DNA from: Ailurus styani | Taxonomy: Eukaryota; Chordata; Mammalia; Carnivora; Ailuridae | DNA length: 64,000 bases | Direction: 5' to 3' | Assembly (NCBI GenBank): GCA_002007465.1 | Contig: LNAC01000018.1 | Location: forward strand, 4,263,481 to 4,327,480 | Part shown: one piece after another, positions 1-10,489 of the stretch | Layout: each line of letters starts with the position of its first letter | Numbering within the stretch: the first letter of the stretch is position 1 | Program-made: the position numbers and the translations under genes | The notes under the pieces: model-generated | What the model saw: the letters and a program-made list of their open reading frames with translations, nothing else | What the model was told of the DNA's origin: nothing | Database searches by the model: none

Positions 1-574
1 CAGAGGCCTCACCATCCATCTCAGGATGGCGGGGCAAAGGCAGAGGTAGGGGGTGGCCGGCACAGGAAATGTCTGTCTTAGATTGCTCGGGGACCTGTCC
101 ACATGTCTTGCCAGGAAGCAAGCCCCTAAATCCTCCTCTGACTTGCTCCCCTCCTAGTAAATCTGAATAGTTTAAAATAACTCCCTCCGACCTTGAGGCT
201 GGTGCCAACTTGGTGTCATCCATCAGCCCTGGCCGATTTCTTATTAAGGTTTTGCTGTTCTCTTGGAAAAGTTGCTACCTTAAATCAAAGGGGCAATAGG
301 GCTGGGGAGAAATGGAAGAGCTGGAGACAGTGGGGTGACAGCAAGTCGGGAAGGTGAGGTTCTAGTCCTACAGCGGGGGCAAGATGGATGACCTTCCCGG
401 GTCCTGGTTCTGCAGCATCTCCTGGGGGTTTAGGGACATGAGCTGTTGAAGGTCTGTATGGCTTGAGAGGGCTGCCCAGGGAGCAGCTTAGAGGTGAGCA
501 CCTTCCCCCAAGAAGGCAAAGGTAAAGTGGGCCTCCAGCACTGAGTGCGCTCATCCTTCATTCACTAGCTCACC

Positions 575-895
575 TAGGAATGCCTTTCACTTTGTACATC
601 TGTGTTGGATGCCAGCTGGGCATTTGTGCCCAGTTCTGGATGCTGGAGAGACAGTAGCAAACAAGACCGAGTCTGTGTCTTCTATGGGGCTTACCTTCTA
701 GGGAGGGAGACAGTTAGCAGGCACAGAAATAAATCCAGTAACTTTCAGGTGTTGGTATGAAAAAAATAAAACAGACTAGTAAGCTCAAGGGAGTGAGGCA
801 CAGTGGTTACCCAAGGCCTCCCTGAGGAGGGACATTTGAGTCAAGACTTGGGTGATAAGAAAAAGCAGAGATCGATGGTTCGTGTGTTGGTAAAC
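575..895 (-). mobile_element. L2/CR1-clade LINE fragment, antisense
   Basis: Reads on the + strand like the reverse complement of an L2 3' end: a 'tgccagctgggca...gagacagtagcaaacaagac' stretch, then 'ggggcttaccttctaggga', then the usual continuation 'cctccctgaggagggacatttgag'. It is heavily diverged and no target-site duplication can be seen. Family is assigned from remembered consensus words only. Confidence 0.55.
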
Positions 896-1244
896 CCTAG
901 GACTTGGTCTGTTTCTGACTCAGCAGAATATCATTTGTTTAATACAGACAGGACAGTTGCTGCAGGCTCTGTTTAGGATTTATGAATGGACAGGCAGGTT
1001 CCTGCCCACATGGTGCCTTCAGTCTCTGTGGTGTGATTATCCCACTACCCGAGGAACAATAAGGCAGAGTGTTCCAGGGGGCACCGCGCATTTTGCCAAG
1101 AGCTCAGAGAAGGTACAGGGCCCTTCCTGTTGGTATGAGCAGGGAAGGGCTCCTGGAGGGCAGAGTGTCTGCAGGGAGTCATTTGGGGTGACGTGGGCTC
1201 TGCCATTGGTGCTGGGCTGAGCTAGATAGTACTCATTTATTCCC

Positions 1245-1245
1245 N
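1245..1245. other. Single ambiguous base (N)
   Basis: One N sits between 'ttccc' and a run of G residues followed by several more G tracts. The sequencer or assembler probably could not settle the homopolymer, so the local length is uncertain. Confidence 0.95.
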
Positions 1246-1461
1246 GGGGGGGGAGGTGGGAGGTAGGGGGGGAGTCCCTGGTGTATGAGCCAGGGCAGCG
1301 AGCGAGGAACTTGGAATTGGAACCAGCTTTTTTTAAATCATTGGCAGCAGGATGAGTGGTGTCGATTGTTTTCTCCTTGCTGTTGCTGCCACCAAGGGAA
1401 ATCACTGAGGGTTCCCCTCTTTTCTGCACTGCGTGTTTCTTGGCTCTAGGTCACAGCCCTG

Positions 1462-1596
1462 ATGGGGAACCAGGAGCCCTGCATGGTCCAGATCACAGGA
1501 AATGACAGCTCTCCAATGCGGCTGCTGGGCTTCTCTGGGGAGATCATGAACCACATAGGCAGGGCTGCTATTGAAACGAACAACTCTCTTTCATAA
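1462..1596 (+). other. Small open frame behind a splice-acceptor-like tract (doubtful)
   Basis: A 44-codon ATG-to-TAA frame follows a pyrimidine-rich stretch ending in 'ggctctag' at 1449, which resembles a 3' splice site. Unlike most frames here it is not Pro/Ser-rich and lies outside recognised repeats. I do not recognise the protein, no upstream exon can be paired with it, and a chance frame of this length is expected often in 64 kb. Recorded only so that a homology search can dismiss it. Confidence 0.08.
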
Positions 1597-1799
1597 GTCA
1601 ATACCATTTGCTTAGCAAATACAGATTAGCAGGACAGGCTTCCCTGCCTTTGCTCTCAGCTCTAAAAGTCTCTCGACATCGGTCACAGCCAGAGTTTCTG
1701 GAGAACAAGCAAGAAATGCAGTGAGTTTCTGTGCAGCTCTGAAGCGGATGGGCTGATGGCTTTTTAGGGCCAGCCCAGTCGCGTACCTCACGGTGGGAG

Positions 1800-1915
1800 G
1801 CCCCAGAGAGCAGGCTCTAGGTTAGGCACTGGGGAGATAAGGTGGTAAGATGCACCCCTTTCCTTAAGGAACATAGAGCCTAGTAGAGGGAACAGGCAGG
1901 TGAATCAGAGCGTGA
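1800..1915 (-). mobile_element. L2 fragment, antisense
   Basis: The order 'ggcactggggagataa', then 'ccttaaggaacatagagcctagt' matches the reverse complement of the L2 3' region (the 'tatccccagtgcctag' end). Short and diverged. Confidence 0.45.
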
Positions 1916-2235
1916 CGCTGACGGTGTTGTTGGTGCTGGCGCCCGTTTACAGGGCAGGTGGGCAGGGAGGGGGCGGTCCCATAAGGTGGGTCTTAGCTAG
2001 AGCTTTTATCTCCCCCACTCTATGCCCAGGCAGTACTTGGGACAGAATAGAACAAGCTGTGAGACATCATGGCCACTAAATTATATCAAGAAAAGCCATA
2101 GATGAAGTGAATGACAGCTGTCCTTTCCTAGTTCTTGGTGGGGAGGTGGGGAGATCAAACTAAGGCCGAGTTTTCTCTCAGAATTTTAAAAATCTTCCTA
2201 TAACCTTTGGTTTCTGCAGCTGCTCTGCAGACAAA

Positions 2236-2400
2236 CATTTACAGAAGGGGACGGAACGTCACTAGGTGCCTACTATGTGGCAGGTGCTGGGCAGGTCTGT
2301 GTCTGTGCGCATTGAATCCTCCAGACAGCCTTGCAAATTATTCTCATTCAAGAGGTGAGGGAACGAGAGGCAGAGTTGTCAAGGTCTCGTGGCTGCTGGG
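2236..2400 (-). mobile_element. MIR SINE, antisense
   Basis: Contains 'gtgcctactatgtggcaggt', a clear match to the reverse complement of the MIR 3' end, then 'ttattctcattcaagaggtg' at the position of the usual 'cccattttacagatgagg'. An ancient tRNA-derived SINE copy. Confidence 0.65.
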
Positions 2401-2499
2401 GGGAGAGGCGGATTGATCTGAAGAGCGTGTCTGTGTAAGATGATGTTCGCCTTCGCTCGGAATTATCTAGTTAGCTCTGCGGCAACTTCGTAAATGCTG

Positions 2500-2600
2500 T
2501 GGGACAGGACTCTCCCAGCGCCAGATCCAGCCTCTGCTTGAGTACAGGGTTACAAACCTCTGAAGCGAAGATGGTTGAACCCCCTTTCTGTGCGGCGGTG
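2500..2600. mobile_element. Possible CR1/L3 fragment
   Basis: The words 'cagcctctgcttgagtaca' and 'aacccccttt' resemble mammalian L3/CR1 relics. Too short for a firm call. Confidence 0.25.
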
Positions 2601-3049
2601 ATTCCAAATGCTGAGTGTTCCTCCTTTCGGGCCTAAGTGGATCTCATTGTTCTGTCAGGCACCCTCAGCCCAGCCAGGGCACCTTGGGCCATCAGGGAGT
2701 CACAGTGCGACAGGGAACATCCGGGGCAGGTGTGCCTTTGAAGTTTCTTGGGCCCAGCTCTCTGACTGCTCACTGCAGGTCTCTGGTTGAAGGGACAGGC
2801 AAGCCTGACGTGGTTCCCATGGGTTACAGTCGCCAAGGACTTTTGGCGAAGCTGGGCTTCCCAAGCTCTCGGCACCTGAGGGAACAGCCCTGGGGCTGTG
2901 AGCTGTCCCTTGCCCCAGATCCCAGACATGTGATTTTTATTCCAGTCTTTCCTGAGTGTTCTCTCCAGACCACTGGGCTCCTTTCCCCTGAGCTGGAGAA
3001 AAGAGAGGGGACCTAGGCACTTTTCCCAATTAAGGTAGTTCTCTTAAAA

Positions 3050-3268
3050 CAGGTCAGCAGACTAAGGCCCGTGGGTCATGTCTGTTTCATAGCCGGCCTT
3101 TGTAAATAAAGTTTTATTGGAACACAGACATGCACATTTGTTTCGGGAGGTCTATCTATGATAATTTTCTCACAATATCAGCAAGGTTGAGTAGTTGTGA
3201 CAGGGATGGTCTTGCCTGGAAAGTAAAAAAAAATTTATTGCCTGGCCTTTTACAGAAAATCTTTACCA
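3050..3268 (-). mobile_element. hAT-Charlie-type MITE (MER class)
   Basis: Begins 'gtcagcagactaaggcccgtg', passes through 'aataaagttttattggaaca' and ends near 'ggccttttacagaaaa'. This is the reverse complement of the common mammalian non-autonomous element whose forward copy opens 'ggtcagcaaactttttctgt'. I cannot name the exact MER number with confidence. Confidence 0.65.
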
Positions 3269-3474
3269 ATTCCTATCTTAGAACATTAGAATTTTTTGCC
3301 CCCGTGTTTTCCCCCACGAAAAGCATTAAATGGCTTAAAGAGATCATCACCACACCTTTTTCATCACTGAGGATAATATCATCATGTCATCACTATCATC
3401 ATCATCTTCATCTTCACCATCCCCATAGCAGCAGCAGTCCTGAGGTAAATGCTTAGTCCTGGGAAGCTAAGGGC

Positions 3475-3720
3475 ACAGGTTGTAGAAGCAGACTGGCTCA
3501 CATCCTGGTTTCACCTTTGTCCCAGCTGTGGGACCTTGGACAAGCTTTATGACCTCACTGTGCCTCAATTTCTTCTTCAGTAAAATGGTAGCTGCTTTGG
3601 GGTCTTGTCGAGTGAGATGAATAAGGGATGGTATGTAGAGTTCTTAGAAACTGCCTCAGCAAAGTGTCCAGTACATCCTGGTCTACACATTTAATCCTCA
3701 TGGCAAACCCCTGCCGATCC
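3475..3720 (+). mobile_element. MIR SINE
   Basis: MIR core in order: 'tgtgggaccttggacaagct', 'cactgtgcctcaatttcttc', 'cagtaaaatgg' and a degraded 3' part. Nearly full length. Confidence 0.75.
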
Positions 3721-3849
3721 ACAGTCTTGCTGTCCAATTCAGGAACAGAAAAGAGGGATAACAAGTTTTGGGTTAATCACTCACTGTGACAGCTTCTTCT
3801 GAACTCAATTAGCCTTGGATGGGGAGGGACGCTTGTACTTATGATCTGT

Positions 3850-3920
3850 AAGTTGCTGCCATTATCATTCCCATTCTACAGATGCAGAAACTGATGTTGA
3901 GCTGGTTAAGTGTCCCTGAG
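3850..3920 (-). mobile_element. MIR core fragment, antisense
   Basis: 'cccattctacagatgcagaa' is the antisense MIR core. Only about 70 bp is preserved. Confidence 0.5.
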
Positions 3921-4261
3921 AAACAGGATTTTGTCCAGGCTGTCTGGCACCCAGTCATAAGCACCTGCCTGTCCTTGGTGACTCAGCCAGCTGAGTCCCT
4001 GGCTAATAATAGACGCTGTATTTGATGAGTGAATTCATGAGTGAGAGACACTGTAAGAGTCATCTGATCACATAGGTGGCTGTACCCCATGCATTGACCC
4101 CAGAATGGGGGACCTTGTGCAACTGGCTACCCAGGCCCCCCATGACCAGCACCCATGTTGTAGGATAACTGAAGAACAGCTCAGCAGCAACTGGCCTCCA
4201 GTTCGGAGCTCACGCCCATGTCCCAATGGGAGGGCTATGACAGTGGGCCATTAAAGACAGG

Positions 4262-4410
4262 GGCAATGTGGAAGAAGCCCTGGGCTTAGAATCAGCACAC
4301 CTGGGTGTGAATCCGAGGCCTGTCAACTCACTTGCTACGTGACTTCTGGAAGTCACTTTCTCTCTGGGCCTCAACTTCCTCATTTTTCAGATGAGGTCAT
4401 TCCATGTCAT
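4262..4410 (+). mobile_element. MIR SINE
   Basis: Shows 'cctgggcttagaatcagcac', 'cttgctacgtgacttctgga', 'ctctctgggcctcaacttcc' and 'cagatgagg' in MIR order. The 3' third is lost, and a different element follows directly. Confidence 0.7.
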
Positions 4411-4625
4411 TAGATCAGGGACAAGTGGGTTGCCCCTCGGGGGATATTCTGTAGTATCGGGAGCCATTTTTTATTGTCGCAGTTGGGAGAAGGGTACTGC
4501 TGGTATCGAGTGGTAGAAGCCAGGGATGCTGCTAGACATCCTGCAGTGTAGAGGACAGCCCCACAACCAGAAATCATCACGGCCCGGACGTTGGTCGTGT
4601 CACCGTAGAGAAACCCCTCAATCTA
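4410..4625. mobile_element. Ancient DNA-transposon MITE (MER class)
   Basis: Carries 'ggtagaagccagggatgctg', 'agacatcctgcagtgtagag' and 'gacagccccacaaccagaa', the recognisable centre of a widespread mammalian non-autonomous DNA element. Subfamily not assigned. Confidence 0.55.
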
Positions 4626-4679
4626 TAAATCTGGCTCTAAAATTTCATCCGTCATTTGTTCATGAAAGATGGATTTAAC

Positions 4680-4915
4680 AGGTGCCTATTATATGCCAGG
4701 CAGTGAACAGGACAGAGTCCACAGATCATAAAGATAATGGAGTTCATATCGGCTGAGTGCTAACTACATACCGAGTTCTTTACATGAGCTGGCACTCTTG
4801 ATCCCTGAAAAGTACTATTACTCCCATTTTACAGATGAAGAAATGGAGGCTCAGTAAAGCAGCTTGCCTCAGGCCACACAGCTAGTAGGTGGTGGCGTTA
4901 GCATTTTTATTCCAG
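4680..4915 (-). mobile_element. MIR SINE, antisense
   Basis: 'ggtgcctattatatgccagg', 'cccattttacagatgaagaa' and 'ggccacacagctagtaggtg' appear in the expected antisense order. One of the better preserved copies, possibly two overlapping relics because the 'tgagtgctaactacataccg' 3' end recurs. Confidence 0.75.
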
Positions 4916-5074
4916 AGCCCCAGGCTCCTACCCTGTGCCTACTCTTACCTGCCCCAAAACAGGAGAAAGGAGAACAGACATCCCCCACCCCCACCCCCAG
5001 CCAGCCAGCGCCACCCTGGAGGAAAAGCAGCACCGGAAGCCTTAGCCCTGTGGTCTCTTTATCATGCAAACCGT

Positions 5075-5255
5075 TTGTGAACCTGAAAAAAGGCCTCACG
5101 ACTATAAACCAGCCGGTAATGACCTGACAGGCAAAGGGGGCTGAGAAGTGTTAGGGCCACGGAGACATTAATCTGCTTTCAGCCACCGCTGCTGGAAAGA
5201 CATTTGTTAGAACGGTTATGGGAGCCATAAAAGCCTATTTGACGGCCGGCCTCCC
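5075..5255. promoter_or_regulatory. Candidate conserved non-coding element
   Basis: A repeat-free block with AT-rich words such as 'gacattaatctgctttcagc' and 'gccataaaagcctatttgac' inside GC-rich DNA. It resembles enhancer-type sequence in texture. Conservation cannot be tested here, so function is inference. Confidence 0.3.
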
Positions 5256-5454
5256 TAGGCGGGCGCCTCAGTGAGTAAAAAAGGCACCCCTCGGGGCTGA
5301 GGTGTTACAGGCCCTGTTGGCCAGAGGCAAACGCTTCCTTCTGCCACAGGTAGGCTGGGAAAGTGACAGCGGAGAGTGTGGCATTGGCCCAGGAGAGCTA
5401 CGTTCTGGCCCTTTCTGTGATTCTAAAACGGCCGCCAGGCCGCCAGCAAGTCCT

Positions 5455-5560
5455 ATCCTTCCTCTGGGCCTCAGTTTCTCCATCTGTAAAATGGAGACGT
5501 TAACGTTTTTGCTCACAGGGCTATTTTGAGGCTTTAGTGTGGTGACAGATGGGACCGTGG
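5455..5560 (+). mobile_element. MIR fragment
   Basis: 'tgggcctcagtttctccatc' followed by 'tgtaaaatggagacgttaac' and a degraded 'gggctattttgagg' is a sense MIR 3' half. Confidence 0.65.
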
Positions 5561-5727
5561 ATGTGACATATTTCACAGAGGTGTTAACCATCATCATCGC
5601 TGGCGGCAGACATAGCCAGTCGCCCCAGCGGCAACGTACAGGGTTGACTCTGAGATTAAATGAGACCTTAGACCTGGGTGTTAGTTTCATAGATCCTTCT
5701 AGTTCGCCTTCCCCACTGCATAAGGAA

Positions 5728-5910
5728 TAGCTTCCATTCATCACGCACTATGTGCCAAACATCGTTCTAAGCACTTTCTCCGTGTTAACCCACTGAATCT
5801 TTACACCACACCTATGAATCAGGGATGGCTGTTCTCCCCATTTTACAGATGAGCAAGCTGCACCCTAGAGAGGCATTGAAGTTGCCTAGCCAGCTGCAAG
5901 CGGGCTGGCT
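5728..5910 (-). mobile_element. MIR SINE, antisense
   Basis: 'cacgcactatgtgccaaaca', 'cgttctaagcactttctccg' and 'ccattttacagatgagcaag' give a well-ordered antisense MIR. Confidence 0.75.
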
Positions 5911-7204
5911 GCTCCCCCTGTGACCAGCGCTCCACCCTCAGACACAGCTGAAAAGTGGACTCCGTTAGTGGGGGGGGAGGGGGGCAGGCAGATGGCACTC
6001 TCCTTCCTGGGGGCCTCCACTGCCTCCTGATTGCTGGGGTCATGGGGTATCACCTGACCTCAGTCTCCCTGCAGGGCAATAGCACACACTGGTTTGTCTC
6101 TGTGGGGTTTGACTTCTCCCAGGAAGTGGGACCGCCCCAAGCCTCAGGTCCGGGTGGGTGGGCTAATCCAGCCCATCAGGAGGCAGGGCTCAGCATTCTG
6201 GCTGCCTTCCAGAGGGGACACTGCAGCCCTACCAGGGGCCTGGCAGGGAGACCGCAGAACTTCACCTCACAGGAGCCTAGAGGTCTGGGTGGTTTCCATA
6301 ATTGGGACTTGGCATGAGGACAGGGCAGCAGGCTCTCCGTGGACTGGGACACACAGGGGATAGTGGTCTCCATTTGGGAGCCGGCCAGGAGCACAGCTGA
6401 GCGGGGCCCCCACCCCAGACAGATACAGGGCTGGAAAGCAGGGAGCGGGGCTCGAGGCTCAGGTACAGTGTGGTCATCTAGGGTCCACACAACATGCTGA
6501 CGTTTGTTTGGTTTTTTTAATTATTGAAATAGACACATAAAAATTTTGCATTTCTGTACACCCTTCTGGGCTTCCAACAATACTATAGAAACGTTAGCCT
6601 GGACGAATCCCAGCACCTGTGTGGGTGAGGAGGCTGGGAATGGGGAGGAGGACAGGTCGGTGACTAGGGAGACAGTCCAGCAGGCTTCGCTGCTGGGATC
6701 CTCCGATTCACACTCTCATGACCCCAACCCTCTAGTAGCTCACTGCAGCCTTTCACTCCCCTGCTCCTGTTCTCAGAAAGTGTCCTCTGTGTGCCTCTCG
6801 TGATCCCATTCCTGAGCGGTCAGAAACCCCACTTTGTAGTCTCCCTCTACTAGGGACCTTCCTCCAGGGTTTGGGAAGTCCTTAGGCAGAGGCCAGACCC
6901 CCCACAGCCTTCCCTTCAAGTCGACTGTCCTTCCGGACCCCTGTTCAGAACTGTCTGGAAGAAGAGATGAACAGCATAGCTTTTCCAGCCTCAAATCCCG
7001 TTAACGTGGGGTGTCTCTGTGCAAGACACAAGGTCAAACTACTCATCCCAACCCTGAGGTACATTCCTGAGCCCGGGGCCACAGCCCCACTGAAGCAGGA
7101 CAGTTGGGTGGAGGGTTCCCATGTTCCTTAGAAGACGATGCAAGGAACCCATCTGCTTCCCACCTCAGCATGCCCTCCTCAAGTGTCCTCAGCAGGGAAA
7201 AGTC

Positions 7205-7330
7205 AGGGGAATCTTGGTGTTTGCCAAGTGGAAATCAATAGAGGGGGGAGAAAATCTCATTTTCAAGCTTCTAAGCAGGTATTGTAATCAATAATGCAAA
7301 GAGCAGCAGGAGGCCATTAAGCCACACTTG
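7205..7330. promoter_or_regulatory. Candidate conserved non-coding element
   Basis: Contains 'attgtaatcaataatgcaaa' and 'ggccattaagccacacttgg', with paired HOX/PBX-like and NKX-like words (TCAAT, TTAAG). No repeat signature. Regulatory role inferred from texture only. Confidence 0.28.
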
Positions 7331-7583
7331 GCAGTGTCCTCCCGGACCAGGATATGTTTGCTGAGAAGAGAATTTCTAGAGCATCTGGGCACCCATCCCT
7401 GCCTGCCCCAGGGTGGTGTCTCTTAGGTAGTCATCTCAAGTTTCATGGGGGAAACACCACTTGGAAGTGAGCTAACCAATACCCCAACCCCAGTGTGGAC
7501 CCCAGTGTGGTGGGTCCACAGATCCCGACAAAAGTAGGGAGGGGAGGGCAGTGTCCAGAATGACTTGGCAATAGGTGGTCTCA

Positions 7584-7597
7584 CCAGGAGGGGGCGC
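7584..7597 (+). promoter_or_regulatory. CTCF-like binding motif
   Basis: 'ccaggagggggcgc' fits the CTCF core CCASYAGRKGGCRS with a single mismatch, at the Y position. It lies in non-repeat DNA. Occupancy depends on cell type and cannot be seen from sequence. Confidence 0.55.
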
Positions 7598-8329
7598 TCA
7601 CCATTTCCCCCTTTTCAATTCTGGTCATAAACATGACTTTTTTTCACGCTCACAGAACAAAGAGACTTGTGATTTATGTTCTGTAATTTCCTAGTCTATT
7701 GATTATACTGCAAAGTTTCACTTTTAAATCCCATTTCTGACAGTTGCCCAAAAATGTTAGGTGCCATGGTGGGGTCTCGGGCTGTGCTCCCATGGTAGGC
7801 ATGTCCCCTCCTGCCTCGTCCATGGCCAGGTTTGCTTCTCCTCTTGCCAGTGTCAGCTAGGACCGCGCTTCTAAAACCTGTGGGGTCCATGTGGACCCAG
7901 GGCCCAGTGAATAGGGGCTGTGGATGGGGCCTAGTGGGCGGGGCTGGTGTGGGGCCTGAGGGAGGGGCTATAGAAGGGTGAGACTGGTCCCTCCGGGAGC
8001 TCTCAGGTCATTGCGGGGCCCCAGGGCTCTGACTCACAGAGCTCCCAGGATAAGGGAAGAGTCTAGACCTCGTCTGTAAGACAGTGGAATGATAACACTT
8101 TAAGAAAACATAAATATACCATGGAATAATAACACTTAAATTAGGCATATAATCCACTAACCCCCACCCTCCTAAGAGATGGCCCTAATTCATTAATGAT
8201 TCTGAAATGCTGTTGCCTTAGGTACTGCTTGGGAAACGTGGGTTATTTGGTGGGGCTTGGAGGTGTTTTACTTAGTGTTTTATTTTGGCATTTCATCAAA
8301 GTGCCAGGTTGCTGGCGAGGTGGTGTGTT

Positions 8330-8460
8330 TGGAAACATAGACCTTGGAGTCAAATAGACTGGGTTCAGACCCCATCTGCCGAGCTGAGAGTTTCTGTGCA
8401 ACCTTGGGTCTCTTACTTGACTTTTCTGAGCTTGTCTCCTCATTAGGGGAAAAAAAATGA
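8330..8460 (+). mobile_element. MIR SINE
   Basis: 'ccttggagtcaaatagactg', 'ggttcagaccccatctgccg' and 'caaccttgggtctcttactt' lie in MIR order, so the 5' and core parts are retained. Confidence 0.7.
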
Positions 8461-9340
8461 AAGCAGTCTTGCCAATCATACACTTAGCTTCAGAAATGAA
8501 TGCTCCCAGGACACTGCCTGATAAGCAGTGGGTTCTTTTGCAACATTTGTTTCACTCCCTTTATTACTTCCTCTGTGGGTTTTAATCTGACTGAGGCAAA
8601 TTTAATGGGTAACTCCCAAGCGTCAGGAGCTGGAAGCATAAGGAGTACTCCTAAGTTTGGGGGATTCATCAGGAAAAGCTCCCTAAAGGAAGCTTAGCCT
8701 CTGCCCTAAGCCCAACCTGGAGTCTTCCTAACCCAGACAGAAAAGCTAAGATGAGGGTCGTGGCCTTGCACATGGTAGGAGCTTGTACCGTCCTAAGTAA
8801 GGGCTTGCATCCTGGTTTGGGCTAAGGCTGTGGCCTGGAGGTTTTGCTGCCCCGGGATGGGGACCAGGCTGTGTCATTTGTCTTGCTTTTGCAGACCGCA
8901 GGCTGCAACCTGCCCAAGACCATCCAGGTTGGTTGGTGGGAAGGGACAAGCAGCAAGGTCCCTCATTGTTCGCCAGGGCTCGTGCAGCTGCCTTCCACTT
9001 TGCTGTCCTGAATCCACCTTCGCCCTCCTTTGGCCCATTCTGCACTCAGCAGCCAGCGTGGACTCCAAAGCATGAGTCAGAACAGGTCCCTCTTCTGTTC
9101 AAAACCTCCAGGAGCTACTTAGAAATGTTGTTTAAGGCTTCGGGTGTGTCCCAGAGTGTTTCCCAATAAAAGGATCACATTATCTAGGTACAGAGCTATT
9201 GGTTTGAAATGATGTAACTTGTTAGCATTTGAATACAAATGAAATTTCGGGGCAGTGAGCATATACCAGTTTACCACTCTAACTACGGTTCAGGGGGCAC
9301 CTTAATTACTCCGAATATATATAGCAGTCCTAGTTGTTTA
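8460..9340. other. Unique sequence with a trace of L2
   Basis: No gene recognised. At 9070-9125 'cctcttctgttcaaaacctc' resembles a sense L2 word. The rest is ordinary non-coding sequence. Confidence 0.4.
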
Positions 9341-9356
9341 TGTAGATTGTATTTTA
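9341..9356. repeat. Target-site duplication, left copy
   Basis: 'tgtagattgtatttta' is repeated exactly at 9925-9940. The pair flanks the three-SINE cluster, and its length suits L1-driven insertion. Confidence 0.8.
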
Positions 9357-9392
9357 GTAGTAGTAGATTGGATTTTAAGTTTTTATTATTTC

Positions 9393-9597
9393 TGTATTTT
9401 TATTTATTTATTTAAAGATTTAACTTATTTTTTGACAGGGAGAGAGATTACAAGTAGGCAGAGAGACAGGCAGAGAGGGGAAGAAGCAGGCTCCCTGCTG
9501 AGCAGAGAGCCTGATGCGGGCCTCCATCCCAGGACCCTGAGATCATGACCTGAGCCAAAGGCAGAGGCTTTACCCCATTGAGCCACCCAGGCACCCC
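9393..9597 (-). mobile_element. SINEC (tRNA-Lys-type carnivore SINE), antisense
   Basis: Head 'ttgagccacccaggcacccc' on the right, body 'gagatcatgacctgagccaa' and 'agcaggctccctgctgagca', and a T-rich tail complement on the left. The internal 'acaagtaggcagagagacag' is the variant I associate with mustelids. It is probably the latest of the three stacked SINEs. Confidence 0.9.
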
Positions 9598-9816
9598 TTT
9601 GTATTTTTTATTTTTTAAAAGATTTTATTTATTTATTTGTCAGAGAGCTAGAGAGAAAGAGAGAGTGTGTGCACACAAGCAGGGGAGCAGCAGGCAGAGG
9701 GAGAAGCAGGCTCCCCACTGAGTGAGGAATCTGATGCAGGACTCCATCCCAAGACCCTGGGATCATGACCTGAGCAGAAGGCAGATGCTTAACCAACTGA
9801 ACCACCCAGGTGTCCC
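9598..9816 (-). mobile_element. SINEC, antisense, middle of stack
   Basis: Head 'ctgaaccacccaggtgtccc', body 'gggatcatgacctgagcaga' and 'gagaagcaggctccccactg', tail complement 'aaaagattttatttatttat'. The (GA)-rich middle reads 'cacacaagcaggggagcagc', a different subfamily from its left neighbour. Confidence 0.9.
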
Positions 9817-9924
9817 TATGTATTTATTTTTTAAAAGTAGGCTCCATGCCCAACATGGGGCTCAAACTCATGACCCTGAGATTAAGAGTTGCATGCTCTA
9901 CCAACTGAGCCAGCCAAGGGCCTC
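9817..9924 (-). mobile_element. SINEC remnant, antisense, oldest of stack
   Basis: 'ctcaaactcatgaccctgag', 'attaagagttgcatgctcta' and 'ccaactgagccagccaaggg' mark a shorter SINEC form with head on the right. The outer 16-bp duplication abuts its head, so it is taken as the founding insertion into which the other two landed. Confidence 0.8.
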
Positions 9925-9940
9925 TGTAGATTGTATTTTA
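9925..9940. repeat. Target-site duplication, right copy
   Basis: Exact copy of the 16 bp at 9341-9356. With its partner it bounds 568 bp of inserted DNA. Confidence 0.8.
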
Positions 9941-10029
9941 AAAATCCACATCTGAAAATATACTTTTTCATAATTCAAAGGGATTGTTCAACAAAATGCC
10001 TATCAGACTAAAAACAAAAAACCCTCCGT

Positions 10030-10200
10030 GTCACTCAGTCATGTAATTCAACTTCATTTCCTACAATTATTGCCTTGCATGTCTGTCATTCTGACCTCCA
10101 TGGGATTCCTCTCCTACCTCAGGGCCTTTGCACTGGCTGCGTTCTCTTCCTGCCATTGTTTTCCTCCAAATATCTGCATTTCTCACTCTCTCATCTTAGT
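10030..10200 (+). mobile_element. L2 LINE fragment
   Basis: 'cctcagggcctttgcactgg' followed by 'ctgcgttctcttcctgccat' is a hallmark L2 3'-region phrase. Confidence 0.65.
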
Positions 10201-10204
10201 TTGT

Positions 10205-10485
10205 TTTCTCCTGCTGGCATAATAGATTTCCACAAACCAATGTGAACTTACTACCTTGAATTCTTTGAGTCAAGAGTTTGGGCATGGTTTAGCTGGGTCA
10301 TCTATGGAGGTCTCACAAGGCTGCGATCAAGCTATCAGTGGGTTGTGGTCTTACTGGGGGAATCAAGTGGGGGAAGCTCCCACCAGTTGTTGCAAAATTC
10401 AGCTCTTTGCAGCCATCATATTGAGGCCCCGTTCTACTGGTGAAGGTGAATGTGGGGCAGCCACGTGGAAAGATATGGGTTGAAT
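10205..10485. mobile_element. Old unclassified interspersed repeat
   Basis: 'aagagtttgggcatggttta', 'gctgggtcatctatggaggt' and 'ctcacaaggctgcgatcaag' match a widespread mammalian repeat that I recognise by phrase but cannot name. It runs into the L2 that follows. Confidence 0.4.
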
Positions 10486-10489
10486 AAAT

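Larger units (their letters stand above)
5910..8330. other. Mostly unique sequence, no gene seen
   Basis: GC-rich sequence without a recognised transposon, apart from a CTCF-like site at 7584 and AT-rich words near 7205-7330. A G-run lies at 5967-5982 and G-rich near-repeats ('gggcggggct', 'gaggggct') at 7905-7975. Frames through it are Pro/Ser/Gly-rich and overlap on both strands, which is typical of chance. Confidence 0.5.

Noticed and set aside
7905..7975. Minisatellite
   Set aside because: The 'ggggct' words recur but without a constant unit length, so it is G-rich low complexity rather than a true tandem array.
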